Of a DNA stretch of 11,092 nt, positions 5,110 to 11,092 are shown piece by piece. Numbering within the stretch: the first letter of the stretch is position 1; each line of letters opens with the position of its first letter. Both the position numbers and the translations under genes were made by a program. The DNA is from Xanthobacteraceae bacterium (GTDB taxonomy: Bacteria > Pseudomonadota > Alphaproteobacteria > Rhizobiales > Xanthobacteraceae): NCBI GenBank assembly GCA_030043285.1, contig JASHXZ010000267.1, positions 1 through 11,092 of the forward strand, given 5' to 3'. The notes below the pieces were generated by a model that was given only the letters and a program-made list of their open reading frames with translations, was not told where the DNA came from and ran no database searches.

Positions 5110-6153
5110 TTGAGCATTCTTTCCCATTTTCGCCGTCGCCCGGCCGACACGCGCGATGCCGCTGTCGCCGACGATGAGGCCATTGATCTTGCCTCGATGG
5201 GCGGCGTCATCAATGGCACTTATGTGGACATTGCGAGCCTGCCGGCGCCGGCTCCCGCCAAGGCCCGCGCCAAGGCCCCACCATCACCTCCGCCGCCAGC
5301 CGAGCGGCCGGACCGTCAGCCGCCACCCGAGCGGCAGAACCGTGAGCCTCCGCCACCACAAGCCGCGCCGCCTCCTGCAAGCCGGCCGCGCCGTCGCAAC
5401 GGCGGTAACGGCGCCGCGCGCACCGACCACAAAGGCCTGCTGGTGGTCGACGGCGTCGAAAAAAGCTTTGTCGGCCGCAAGGTGGTGAAGAGCGTCAGCC
5501 TTTATCTGCGCCGCGGCGAAGCGGTTGGGCTGCTCGGGCCGAACGGTGCCGGCAAGACCACGGTGTTCTACATGATCACCGGCCTGATCAAAGCCGACCA
5601 GGGCAGCATCGAGCTTGATGGCTACGACGTCACCGCGCTGCCGATGTATCAGCGTGCCAGGCTCGGCATCGGTTATCTGCCGCAGGAGGCTTCGATCTTC
5701 CGCGGCCTGACCGTTGAGCAAAACATCCGCGCCGTGCTCGAAGTCGTCGAGCCCAACAAGAAGCGGCGCGAGCACGACCTCGACGCACTGCTCGAAGAGT
5801 TCAACATCGGCCGGCTGCGCAAGACGCCCTCGATCGCACTCTCCGGCGGCGAGCGGCGGCGCGTCGAGATCGCCCGATCGCTGGCGACGCGGCCGAACTA
5901 CATGCTGCTCGACGAGCCGTTCGCCGGCATCGATCCGATCGCGGTCGGCGACATCCAGGCGCTGGTGCGCCATCTGACCAATCGCGGCATCGGCGTCTTG
6001 ATCACCGACCATAATGTGCGCGAGACGCTCGGCCTCACCGACCGCGCCTACATCATTTATTCGGGCGAGGTGCTGATGGAGGGCCAGGCCGACGACATCG
6101 TCAACAATTCGGACGTGCGCCGGCTCTATCTTGGCGAAGAATTCCGGCTTTAA
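5110..6153 (+). CDS. lptB: LPS export ABC transporter ATPase LptB with proline-rich N-terminal extension
   Basis: LptB is the cytoplasmic ATPase of LptB2FG that powers lipopolysaccharide extraction from the inner membrane. From TTG 5110 the protein has 347 residues. The ABC domain begins near residue 109 and shows Walker A GPNGAGKT (143-150), the signature LSGGERRR (244-251), Walker B MLLDEP (265-270), the H-loop His (about 301, ITDHN), and the family-typical end RRLYLGEEFRL. Ordinary LptB has about 240 residues; here about 108 residues precede the domain. They comprise a basic FRRRP start, an acidic stretch, and about 50 residues rich in Pro, Ala and Arg. Extensions of this general sort occur, as I recall, in Bradyrhizobium relatives. 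A GTG at 5032 would add 26 residues but lacks a good ribosome site. Confidence 0.93.
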   Translation: MSILSHFRRRPADTRDAAVADDEAIDLASMGGVINGTYVDIASLPAPAPAKARAKAPPSPPPPAERPDRQPPPERQNREPPPPQAAPPPASRPRRRNGGNGAARTDHKGLLVVDGVEKSFVGRKVVKSVSLYLRRGEAVGLLGPNGAGKTTVFYMITGLIKADQGSIELDGYDVTALPMYQRARLGIGYLPQEASIFRGLTVEQNIRAVLEVVEPNKKRREHDLDALLEEFNIGRLRKTPSIALSGGERRRVEIARSLATRPNYMLLDEPFAGIDPIAVGDIQALVRHLTNRGIGVLITDHNVRETLGLTDRAYIIYSGEVLMEGQADDIVNNSDVRRLYLGEEFRL

Positions 6154-6204
6154 GGGTTTTTGACAAAATAGCCGCCGGTGGGCGCCGTCTCGGGCGCAAA
6201 TTGG

Positions 6205-6234
6205 TTGACGGCGGACGGTCCGAACTGCTCTACA
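6205..6234 (+). promoter_or_regulatory. Candidate promoter in front of rpoN
   Basis: TTGACG (6205-6210) and TCTACA (6229-6234) are 18 bases apart, about 40 bases before the rpoN ATG. The -10 is weak. A second near-consensus TTGACA (6160-6165) lies just after the lptB stop but has no usable -10 at the right distance. Confidence 0.35.
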
Positions 6235-6272
6235 AGGTGTCAGGAAGCAAGAATCGGACCAATTCGGCCGTC

Positions 6273-7790
6273 ATGGCCCTGACCCAACGCCTTCAGCTTC
6301 GGCAGAGCCAGGCTCTGGTGATGACGCCGCAGCTGATGCAGGCCATCAAGCTGCTGCAACTGTCGAATCTCGATTTGGCCGCCTACGTGGACGCGGAACT
6401 CGAGCGCAACCCGTTGCTCGACCGCGGCTCGGAGGGCGAGGCCGCGCCCGCGGAGGCCGCCGACACGCAAGCGCGCAATGAGGCCGGCGCGGCCGATGAC
6501 TGGGAGCCCAGCAGCAGCGAGACCGCGGCGGCGCAAGACGGGCAGCCGCAGGCCGCTTTCGACAATGGTACCGGCGACGACACCGAGCCTACTCGGCCGC
6601 GTGCCGCCGAACTGCCCGCCGGATATTCGGAATGGGCCGGCATCGGCTCAGGCGGCCGCGACGGCGGCGATTACAATCTCGAAGCCTTCGTTTCGGCCGA
6701 AGCGACGTTGGCCGACTGGCTGCGCGAGCAATTGATGCTCGCGGTGGCGGATCCGGCGCGGCGCATGATCGGCCAATATCTCATCGATCTCGTCGATGAG
6801 ACTGGCTATCTGACCGGCGACCTCGAGGCGGCGGCCGACAAGCTCGGCACCGGCGTCGCCGAAATCGAAGCGGTGCTGGCGGTCCTGCAGAAGTTCGATC
6901 CGCCCGGCGTGTTCGCCCGCGACCTCGCCGAGTGCCTGGCGATCCAGATCAAGGAACGCGATCGCTTCGATCCGGCCATGGCGGCGCTGGTCGCCCACCT
7001 CGATCTTGTCGCCCGGCGCGATTTTGCCGGCTTAAAGAAAATCTGCGGCGTCGGCGACGAGGACCTCGCCGACATGGTCGCCGAACTGCGCAAGCTCAAT
7101 CCGAAGCCGGGCCTCGCGTTCGGCACCGCGCCGGTGCAGCCGATCGTGCCGGATGTGTTCGTGCGGCCGGCGCCCAACGGCGCCTGGCTGGTCGAGCTCA
7201 ATTCCGACACGCTGCCGAAGGTCCTGGTCAACCAAAGCTATTACGCCGAGGTGTCGGCCACGGCGCGGCGCGATGCGGAAAAGTCGTATCTCGCCGAACG
7301 CCTGCAGAGCGCCACCTGGCTCGTTCGTGCGCTCGACCAGCGCGCCCGCACCATCCTGAAGGTGTCGAACGAGATCGTGCGCCAGCAGGATGCGTTCTTT
7401 GCCCGCGGCGTCCAGCACCTGCGGCCGCTCAATCTCAAGACGGTCGCCGAGGCAATCGGCATCCACGAATCCACGGTGTCGCGCGTTACCGCCAACAAAT
7501 ACATGGCGACGAGCCGCGGCATTTTCGAGTTGAAATACTTTTTCACCTCGGCCATTGCCGCCGCGCATGGCGGTGAAGCGCATTCGGCCGAAGCGGTGCG
7601 TCATCGCATCAAGCAGTTGATCGATGCCGAGAGCGCCGACGACGTTTTATCCGACGACACCATCGTCGACCGGCTGCGCGATGCCGGCGTCGACATCGCA
7701 CGGCGCACCGTCGCCAAGTACCGCGAGGCGATGCGCATCCCCTCGTCGGTGCAGCGGCGGCGCGAGAAGCAGGTCGCGGCGTCGCCTTGA
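6273..7790 (+). CDS. rpoN: RNA polymerase sigma-54 factor
   Basis: Sigma-54 directs RNA polymerase to -24/-12 promoters and needs AAA+ activators; in rhizobia it controls nitrogen assimilation, nitrogen fixation and other functions. The 505-residue protein begins with the conserved Gln/Leu-rich region I (MALTQRLQLRQSQALVMTPQ, then LMQAIKLLQLSNLDL), which contacts activators. An acidic variable region II (about 55-130) follows, then the core-binding domain, a helix-turn-helix (VAEAIGIHESTVSRVTANKY), and the RpoN box ARRTVAKYRE at 476-485. I chose ATG 6273 because region I starts there. The frame is open back to 6201, but that stretch overlaps the likely promoter. It lies between lptB and hpf, the classical sigma-54 cluster. 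Confidence 0.97.
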   Translation: MALTQRLQLRQSQALVMTPQLMQAIKLLQLSNLDLAAYVDAELERNPLLDRGSEGEAAPAEAADTQARNEAGAADDWEPSSSETAAAQDGQPQAAFDNGTGDDTEPTRPRAAELPAGYSEWAGIGSGGRDGGDYNLEAFVSAEATLADWLREQLMLAVADPARRMIGQYLIDLVDETGYLTGDLEAAADKLGTGVAEIEAVLAVLQKFDPPGVFARDLAECLAIQIKERDRFDPAMAALVAHLDLVARRDFAGLKKICGVGDEDLADMVAELRKLNPKPGLAFGTAPVQPIVPDVFVRPAPNGAWLVELNSDTLPKVLVNQSYYAEVSATARRDAEKSYLAERLQSATWLVRALDQRARTILKVSNEIVRQQDAFFARGVQHLRPLNLKTVAEAIGIHESTVSRVTANKYMATSRGIFELKYFFTSAIAAAHGGEAHSAEAVRHRIKQLIDAESADDVLSDDTIVDRLRDAGVDIARRTVAKYREAMRIPSSVQRRREKQVAASP

Positions 7791-7815
7791 AGGCGGCAGC
7801 CGCCGGCGTGCCGCG

Positions 7816-7853
7816 TTGACTCGGCATGACGCGATGCTTAGGTCGAGTCATGC
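7816..7853 (+). promoter_or_regulatory. Overlapping inverted repeats and a -35-like box in the hpf leader
   Basis: GACTCG (7818-7823) pairs with CGAGTC (7844-7849), and GCATGAC (7824-7830) pairs with GTCATGC (7847-7853). The two pairings share bases 7847-7849 and so are mutually exclusive. A TTGACT (7816-7821) overlaps the first arm, but no good -10 follows at 16-18 bases. The block ends 16 bases before the GGAGG ribosome site of hpf. Confidence 0.35.
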
Positions 7854-7879
7854 GGGCCTTTCGACTGCTGGAGGCAAGC

Positions 7880-8470
7880 ATGTCGTTTCGCATTTCCGGG
7901 AAAAATCTCGACCTTGGCGAGGCGTTGCGCGAGCGCGTGCGCGCCCGCATCGTCGAGGCCATGGGCAAGTATTTTGACGGCGGCTATTCGGGCCACGCCA
8001 CGCTCGCCCGCGACGGCTTCGGCTTTCGTACCGAATGCGCCATTCATCTGGATTCGAAGATCACCCTGCATGCCGAAGGCGCGGCCGCCGACCCGTACGC
8101 CAGTGCCGACCAGGCGGCGCTGCGCATCGAAAAGCGGCTGCGGCGCTACCATCGGCGCCTCAAGGACCATCGCCCGGAGCGCCTCGATGGCGGCACCTCG
8201 GTCGAGGCGCCGAGCTACGTGATCGCCGCGCCGGACGGCGATGGCGAGCCGCCGGTCGAAGGTTTTGCCCCGGTGATTATTGCCGAATCGACCACCGCGC
8301 TGCGGCAGCTTTCGGTCAGCGAAGCCGTGACGGAACTCGACATGACCGGCGCTCCGGTTGTCGTGTTTCGTCACGCCGTCCATGGCGGCATCAACGTGGT
8401 TTATCGCCGTCCGGACGGACATTTTGGCTGGATCGACGCAAGCGCTGCGGCACCCGATCAAACCCATTGA
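7880..8470 (+). CDS. hpf: Long-form ribosome hibernation promoting factor
   Basis: Long HPF dimerises 70S ribosomes into inactive 100S particles in stationary phase or stress. The 196-residue protein has an N-terminal S30AE/YfiA domain (about 1-105: MSFRISGKNLDLGEALRERV, a GHATLAR strand, and EKRLRRYHRRLKDHR). A linker follows, and then a C-terminal dimerisation domain at about 140-190 (LSVSEAVTELDMTGAPVVVF, INVVYRRPDGHFGWID). Both domains are present, so this is the long type rather than the short enterobacterial HPF. ATG 7880 has a strong GGAGG (7870-7874) 5 bases upstream; the frame is open back to 7826. It follows rpoN by 89 bases and precedes ptsN by 175, the standard order. Confidence 0.95.
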   Translation: MSFRISGKNLDLGEALRERVRARIVEAMGKYFDGGYSGHATLARDGFGFRTECAIHLDSKITLHAEGAAADPYASADQAALRIEKRLRRYHRRLKDHRPERLDGGTSVEAPSYVIAAPDGDGEPPVEGFAPVIIAESTTALRQLSVSEAVTELDMTGAPVVVFRHAVHGGINVVYRRPDGHFGWIDASAAAPDQTH

Positions 8471-8510
8471 CGGGCCGGCAGGCCGTCCTTATGGTCCCGC
8501 CGCTTTTCGG

Positions 8511-8555
8511 GCATGATCGCCAGATGCGGACTGCCACATCCGAACAAGATCATGC
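8511..8555. repeat. Intergenic palindromic repeat copy between hpf and ptsN
   Basis: GCATGATC (8511-8518) and GATCATGC (8548-8555) form a perfect 8-base inverted repeat 29 bases apart, with inner pairings CGGA/TCCG and GATG/CATC. TTTTCGG precedes the left arm. From memory, intergenic palindromes with ends GCATGATC...GATCATGC and CGGAAAA-type interiors are very abundant in Bradyrhizobium and Rhodopseudomonas genomes; this looks like a diverged copy. It begins 40 bases after the hpf stop, where it could also shape the transcript's 3' end. Confidence 0.55.
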
Positions 8556-8609
8556 GATGCAGCAGGCAAATCCGCCGGTCGTCAGCCATATTAATGCAAT
8601 AAGGCTCAA

Positions 8610-8624
8610 GCCGCAGGCTGCGGC
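8610..8624 (+). other. Perfect hairpin in the ptsN leader
   Basis: GCCGCA (8610-8615) pairs with TGCGGC (8619-8624) around GGC. It ends 11 bases before the weak CAGG ribosome site and 21 bases before the ATG. No T-run follows, so it is not an obvious terminator. Confidence 0.35.
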
Positions 8625-8645
8625 CCCGTGTTTTCAGGTCCCACA

Positions 8646-9107
8646 ATGCCGCTCACCGATCTCGTTGCGCCGAACGCGATTCTTCCGGCGCTGAGGGTCA
8701 ACAACAAGAAACAGGTCCTGCATGAGCTCGCGGCGCGCGCGGCCACGCTGAGCGGCCAGAACGAGCGTGCGATCTTCGACATCCTGATGCAGCGCGAAAA
8801 GCTCGGTTCCACCGCGGTCGGCAACGGCATTGCCATCCCGCACGGCAAGATGCCCAATTTGACGCGACTGTTCGGTTTGTTCGCGCGGCTCGAGCGCCCG
8901 ATCGATTTCGAGGCGCTCGACGGCCAGCCGGTCGATCTGGTTTTTCTGCTGCTGGCGCCCGAAGGCGCCGGCGCCGATCATCTCAAGGCGCTGGCGCGGG
9001 TTGCGCGGCTGTTGCGCGAGCCGGCGGTGGCCCACAAGCTGCGCGCCTCGCACGATGCAGAGGCGTTGTACGCCGTATTGGCGATGCCGCCCGCGACCGC
9101 GGCATAG
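8646..9107 (+). CDS. ptsN: Nitrogen PTS enzyme IIA (EIIA-Ntr)
   Basis: EIIA-Ntr is the end acceptor of the regulatory phosphotransferase chain EI-Ntr (PtsP), NPr and PtsN, and controls targets such as potassium transport and sensor kinases by its phosphorylation state. The 153-residue protein matches the family length. The phosphorylatable His is H66 in GNGIAIPHGK, preceded by the REKLGSTAVG segment and followed by LFGLFARLERPIDFEALDGQ and VDLVFLLLAPEGAGADHLKAL, all typical. I chose ATG 8646 because the protein then begins MPLTDLVAPNAIL; an in-frame GTG at 8628 would add six residues. No rapZ or NPr gene follows: the next gene is convergent. This is the usual alphaproteobacterial end of the cluster. 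Confidence 0.95.
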   Translation: MPLTDLVAPNAILPALRVNNKKQVLHELAARAATLSGQNERAIFDILMQREKLGSTAVGNGIAIPHGKMPNLTRLFGLFARLERPIDFEALDGQPVDLVFLLLAPEGAGADHLKALARVARLLREPAVAHKLRASHDAEALYAVLAMPPATAA

Positions 9108-9218
9108 CAGGGTTGAGGCATCGGGGATCAGGCATCAAAGACGCGCGACATCAGGCGCTGGCAGGAGCTCGCTGATGACGGATTGCTGTTTACGGAATTG
9201 CTGTTGCCCTGTTCCCCG

Positions 9219-9482
9219 TCAGTGAACGCTGACCATTTCCAGCTCTTGGCTCCAGGCGTTGGCTTCCGCGGCCTCCCGGCTGTCGGTCAACATCATTGGC
9301 GTGCCGTCCGCCGCGTGCAGTGCAAAAAGCTTCATGCCCGGCGCGATCTGCGGCGCCTGCGGAAACAATGCCGGAACGTCCTCGGAACGGATCGTTTTCA
9401 CGTAAGCGAGCGTTCCATCGCCCAAATGGGCGAACGCTTCCGGTGAAATTGCAGCCTCGATATGGTCCATTGTGTTTGTCAT
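9219..9482 (-). CDS. DUF1150 family protein
   Basis: This 87-residue protein of unknown function matches DUF1150: AYVKTIRSEDVPALFPQAPQ, then APGMKLFALHAADGTPMML and TDSREAAEANAWSQELEMVSVH. The family is largely alphaproteobacterial and is commonly encoded beside a small heat-shock gene, as here. I chose the ATG at 9480-9482 because AGGAG (9492-9496, read on the minus strand) precedes it by 9 bases. The frame is open to 9554, which would overlap the hsp20 3' end and add a poorly conserved Ser/Thr-rich N-terminus. It is 49 bases downstream of hsp20 and probably shares its heat-induced transcript. It is convergent with ptsN. No membrane segment or signal peptide is seen. Confidence 0.88.
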   Translation of the reverse strand: MTNTMDHIEAAISPEAFAHLGDGTLAYVKTIRSEDVPALFPQAPQIAPGMKLFALHAADGTPMMLTDSREAAEANAWSQELEMVSVH

Positions 9483-9531
9483 GGCCCTCGACTCCTGAGC
9501 TGATAACTGCGTCGAGTCCTCGCTGGTTTCA

Positions 9532-9957
9532 TTAGTCGCATTCATTGATTGCAATCGATTTAATGATGCGTTCCGGCTGCGGCCGCGCCAGATCGATCGA
9601 CAGCAAGCCGTTCTTCAAGTCCGCCCCCAGCACCTCCATGCCGTCCGCCAGCACGAAAACGCGCTGGAACTGGCGCGCGGCGATGCCGCGATGGACGAAT
9701 TGCCGACTCTTGTCGTCGGTTTGCCGACCACGGATGAGGAGCTGGCTTTCCTCGATCGAAACGTCGAGCTGGTCGCGGGTAAATCCCGCCACGGCGAGCG
9801 TGATCCGCAGCCGGTCGGGGTTCTTGCCGTCGCCCGCGATGCGCTCGATGTTGTAGGGAGGATAGCCGTCTGCAGCCTTGCCGACGCGGTCGAGCACGCG
9901 CTCAATCTCGTCGAAGCCGAGCAGGAAGGGACTCGATAGGGACGAAACCCTGGACAT
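9532..9957 (-). CDS. Class A small heat-shock protein (Hsp20/IbpA type)
   Basis: Small heat-shock proteins form oligomers that hold unfolding proteins for refolding by DnaK/ClpB. The 141-residue protein has a short N-terminal arm, then an alpha-crystallin domain at about 33-128. This starts at YPPYNIER and includes RITLAVAGFTRDQLDVSIEE, the LLIRG strand and the signature LKNGLLSIDLARPQPER. The C-terminal IxI anchor is present as I-A-I in KSIAINE. GYPPYNIER and the FQRVFVLADGMEV segment fit the rhizobial class A (IbpA-like) group. AAGGA (9967-9971) lies 9 bases before the ATG inside a predicted thermometer hairpin, and an RpoH-type promoter lies upstream. DUF1150 follows in the same direction. 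Regulation thus looks doubly heat-dependent, at transcription and at translation. Confidence 0.93.
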   Translation of the reverse strand: MSRVSSLSSPFLLGFDEIERVLDRVGKAADGYPPYNIERIAGDGKNPDRLRITLAVAGFTRDQLDVSIEESQLLIRGRQTDDKSRQFVHRGIAARQFQRVFVLADGMEVLGADLKNGLLSIDLARPQPERIIKSIAINECD

Positions 9958-9961
9958 GTTT

Positions 9962-10032
9962 CAAAGTCCTTGACAGCGACTTTGCGGGCCCTTGCGGCGC
10001 CCCGATAACCGCGCGGAACAGCTTTCCCGCGC
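9962..10032 (-). ncRNA. ROSE-type RNA thermometer in the hsp20 leader
   Basis: On the minus strand the ribosome site AAGGA (9971-9967) is part of a hairpin spanning 9984-9962. The 5' arm CAAAGUC-G-CU pairs with AGGACUUUG around a four-base loop, leaving one bulged G. This is the ROSE signature: U(U/C)GCU, here UCGCU, opposite AGGA with an unpaired G. Two further stems precede it: GCGCGG (10032-10027) with CCGCGC (10016-10011), and CGGG with CCCG within 10004-9985. ROSE leaders upstream of rhizobial small heat-shock genes block translation at normal temperature and open on heating. Location, motif and multi-stem layout all fit; the fold was done by eye. Confidence 0.82.
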
Positions 10033-10042
10033 CGGCTTGGGC

Positions 10043-10073
10043 TAATATGGCGCGGCAAAAGCGGCCGTTCAAG
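10043..10073 (-). promoter_or_regulatory. RpoH (sigma-32)-type heat-shock promoter of hsp20-DUF1150
   Basis: Read on the minus strand, CTTGAA (10073-10068) is followed after 15 bases by CGCCATAT (10052-10045), close to the heat-shock consensus CTTGAA and CCCCATnT at 13-15 base spacing. It leaves a leader of about 80 bases, which contains the predicted thermometer. Confidence 0.72.
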
Positions 10074-10135
10074 AAGGCAAAATCAGGGCGCCGGCGTTGT
10101 GCGGTGCGGTAGCCAGCGAGTGGTCGGCGGCCCGT

Positions 10136-11092
10136 TCACGCACTCGCGCGCTGACGTGGGGCGCGGACCCTGTCGCTGTTCCGCATCGAGGCGCGCAATC
10201 GCTCGGTTGCCGGACGGTCGGCCGCGAAGGTCTGCGGATCGAGCACCACGCCATACGCCTCGCGCGCTGCCGCAACCGAAATATAGCCCTGCACGGCGTC
10301 GGCCTCGACGGCTTCGATCGGCCGGTCGAGCGGCGAGCCGTAGCCGCCGCCACCACCCGAGCGCATGCGAAACGCGTCGCCCGGCTGCAAATGGGCCACC
10401 AGCACCTTGGCGTTGGGGAAGTCGGTCTTCCACTTGCCGTCGATGCGGATAGCGACTTCGTTGCCGGTGGCGTCGCCGCCGCCGCCAAGCCCCCATGGCT
10501 TACAATGGGCGCGCTCGACATGGCTGTTGAACGTCATCGGCACCCGCGCGCGGACCACGCGTTCGAGGCCGAGCCCGCCGCGATGGCGGCCGGCGCCGCC
10601 GGAGTCCGCAATAAGCGCGTAGCGCTCGACCACCAGCGGAAATTTCACCTCGGATTGCTCGCTCGGCGAGTTGTGCGTGTCGCCGTCGTTGATGCACACC
10701 GTTCCGGAGACGCCGTCCTCGTTGCGCTTGGCCCCCCAGCCGCCGCCGAGCGGCCCGAAATTGGCGAGAAAGAACTCGGCCGTTTTGGTGTTGATGCCGT
10801 GACAGGCGGCGATCACCAGGTCGGCGTGGTGGCCGGCGATGACGCGATCCGGGATCACCGGCGCCAAGGCCTTGAACACCGTGTCGACGATGGTCATCGG
10901 ATACGTCATCCACCAGCGCATCGGCGCCGGCCGCACCGCGCTCACCACCCGGCCCGGCGGCACGATGGCTTTGAGGCTGCGAAACGAGCCGTCGTTGATC
11001 GGGTAGTCGGTCGGCGAGGTGAGGCACTTGTAGGCCACCTGCGAGCAGGCGTGGCCGGTGGTGACGCCGGAATTGAACGAGCCGCGCACCTG
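10136..11092 (-). CDS. hyuB: N-methylhydantoinase B / 5-oxoprolinase HyuB-like subunit, 5' part outside window
   Basis: HyuB is the beta subunit of ATP-dependent N-methylhydantoinase/5-oxoprolinase/acetone carboxylase-like enzymes and normally works with HyuA. About 318 C-terminal residues are visible and the frame stays open to the right edge; full-length members have roughly 520-600 residues. Recognisable segments are TYPMTIVDTVFKALAPVIPD, the Gly-rich FGPLGGGWGAKRNEDGVSG, NSPSEQSEVKFPLVVERYAL, and ADSGGAGRHRGGLGLERVVR. The nearly invariant RMRSGGGGGYGSPLDRP follows near the end. Cofactor use and substrate cannot be told from this part. The gene stops at 10136, 62 bases before the heat-shock promoter, in the same direction, so read-through into hsp20 is possible unless terminated; no clear terminator is visible. 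Confidence 0.92.
   Translation of the reverse strand, partial: QVRGSFNSGVTTGHACSQVAYKCLTSPTDYPINDGSFRSLKAIVPPGRVVSAVRPAPMRWWMTYPMTIVDTVFKALAPVIPDRVIAGHHADLVIAACHGINTKTAEFFLANFGPLGGGWGAKRNEDGVSGTVCINDGDTHNSPSEQSEVKFPLVVERYALIADSGGAGRHRGGLGLERVVRARVPMTFNSHVERAHCKPWGLGGGGDATGNEVAIRIDGKWKTDFPNAKVLVAHLQPGDAFRMRSGGGGGYGSPLDRPIEAVEADAVQGYISVAAAREAYGVVLDPQTFAADRPATERLRASMRNSDRVRAPRQRASA

Noticed and set aside
4110..5219. Long 369-residue minus-strand frame across lptA
   Set aside because: Antisense to clear LptC, LptA and LptB sequence; no family motif; expected in high-GC coding DNA.
5284..6012. Minus-strand 242-residue frame across lptB
   Set aside because: Mirror frame of the ABC ATPase with no motif of its own.
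6160..6188. TTGACA box right after lptB as the rpoN promoter
   Set aside because: No acceptable -10 at 16-19 bases; the 6205 candidate is somewhat better.
9181..9205. Tandem ATTGCTGTT repeats, 15 bases apart, between ptsN and DUF1150
   Set aside because: Two nine-base copies only; no associated hairpin or known site in the convergent gap.
10500..11027. Minus-strand second frame within hyuB
   Set aside because: Arg-rich out-of-frame translation of a well-recognised HyuB.
1..11092. CRISPR array, transposase, integrase or sigma-54 (-24/-12) promoter
   Set aside because: No regularly spaced repeats, no transposase or integrase motifs in any frame, and no convincing GG-N10-GC promoter was seen by eye.

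Overview
The window looks like part of a high-GC alphaproteobacterial chromosome, most likely order Hyphomicrobiales and close to Bradyrhizobium/Xanthobacteraceae. The basis is the gene order ribonuclease D-lptC-lptA-lptB-rpoN-hpf-ptsN, a long-form hibernation factor, an Hsp20-DUF1150 pair with a ROSE-type leader, and an alpha-porin-like motif. These assignments come from reading motifs; no database search was possible.

Positions 1-1807 are accessory DNA next to a tRNA. The window opens inside the 3' part of a tRNA-Leu (1-45). Next, on the minus strand, come a COG2856/ImmA-type metalloprotease gene (129-692) and, directly upstream of it, an XRE regulator gene (696-1046). Diverging from them is a two-gene plus-strand operon that encodes a minimal GIY-YIG nuclease-like protein (1281-1568) and a small HNH-like zinc protein (1583-1807). 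A good sigma70 promoter overlaid by two palindromes precedes this operon. Base composition is visibly less GC-rich here than to the right and shifts after about 1808. No integrase or second attachment repeat is visible, so this is probably a remnant or one end of an island.

Positions 1808-2565 are transitional. They hold a strong hairpin, the C-terminal remnant of a virginiamycin B lyase-like beta-propeller gene (minus), and a small exported protein carrying a porin N-terminal-like motif (minus).

Positions 2729-9107 are a conserved core block on the plus strand: a short RNase D, the lipopolysaccharide-transport proteins LptC, LptA and LptB (the ATPase, with a long proline-rich N-terminal extension), sigma-54 (rpoN), long HPF and EIIA-Ntr (ptsN). 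It links outer-membrane biogenesis, sigma-54 transcription, ribosome hibernation and the nitrogen-related phosphotransferase system, as in many Proteobacteria. lptC and lptB most likely start at TTG codons. Several inverted repeats lie in the leaders of hpf and ptsN.

Positions 9219-11092 are on the minus strand. A class A small heat-shock protein gene and a DUF1150 gene form an operon behind an RpoH-like promoter, and the leader folds on paper into a ROSE-type RNA thermometer that covers the Shine-Dalgarno sequence. The window ends inside an N-methylhydantoinase B (hyuB) gene whose 5' part lies beyond the right edge.

The strongest candidates for something little described are the GIY-YIG/HNH mini-operon with its operator-like promoter beside an XRE-metalloprotease pair, and the unusual zinc-ligand order of the HNH protein.
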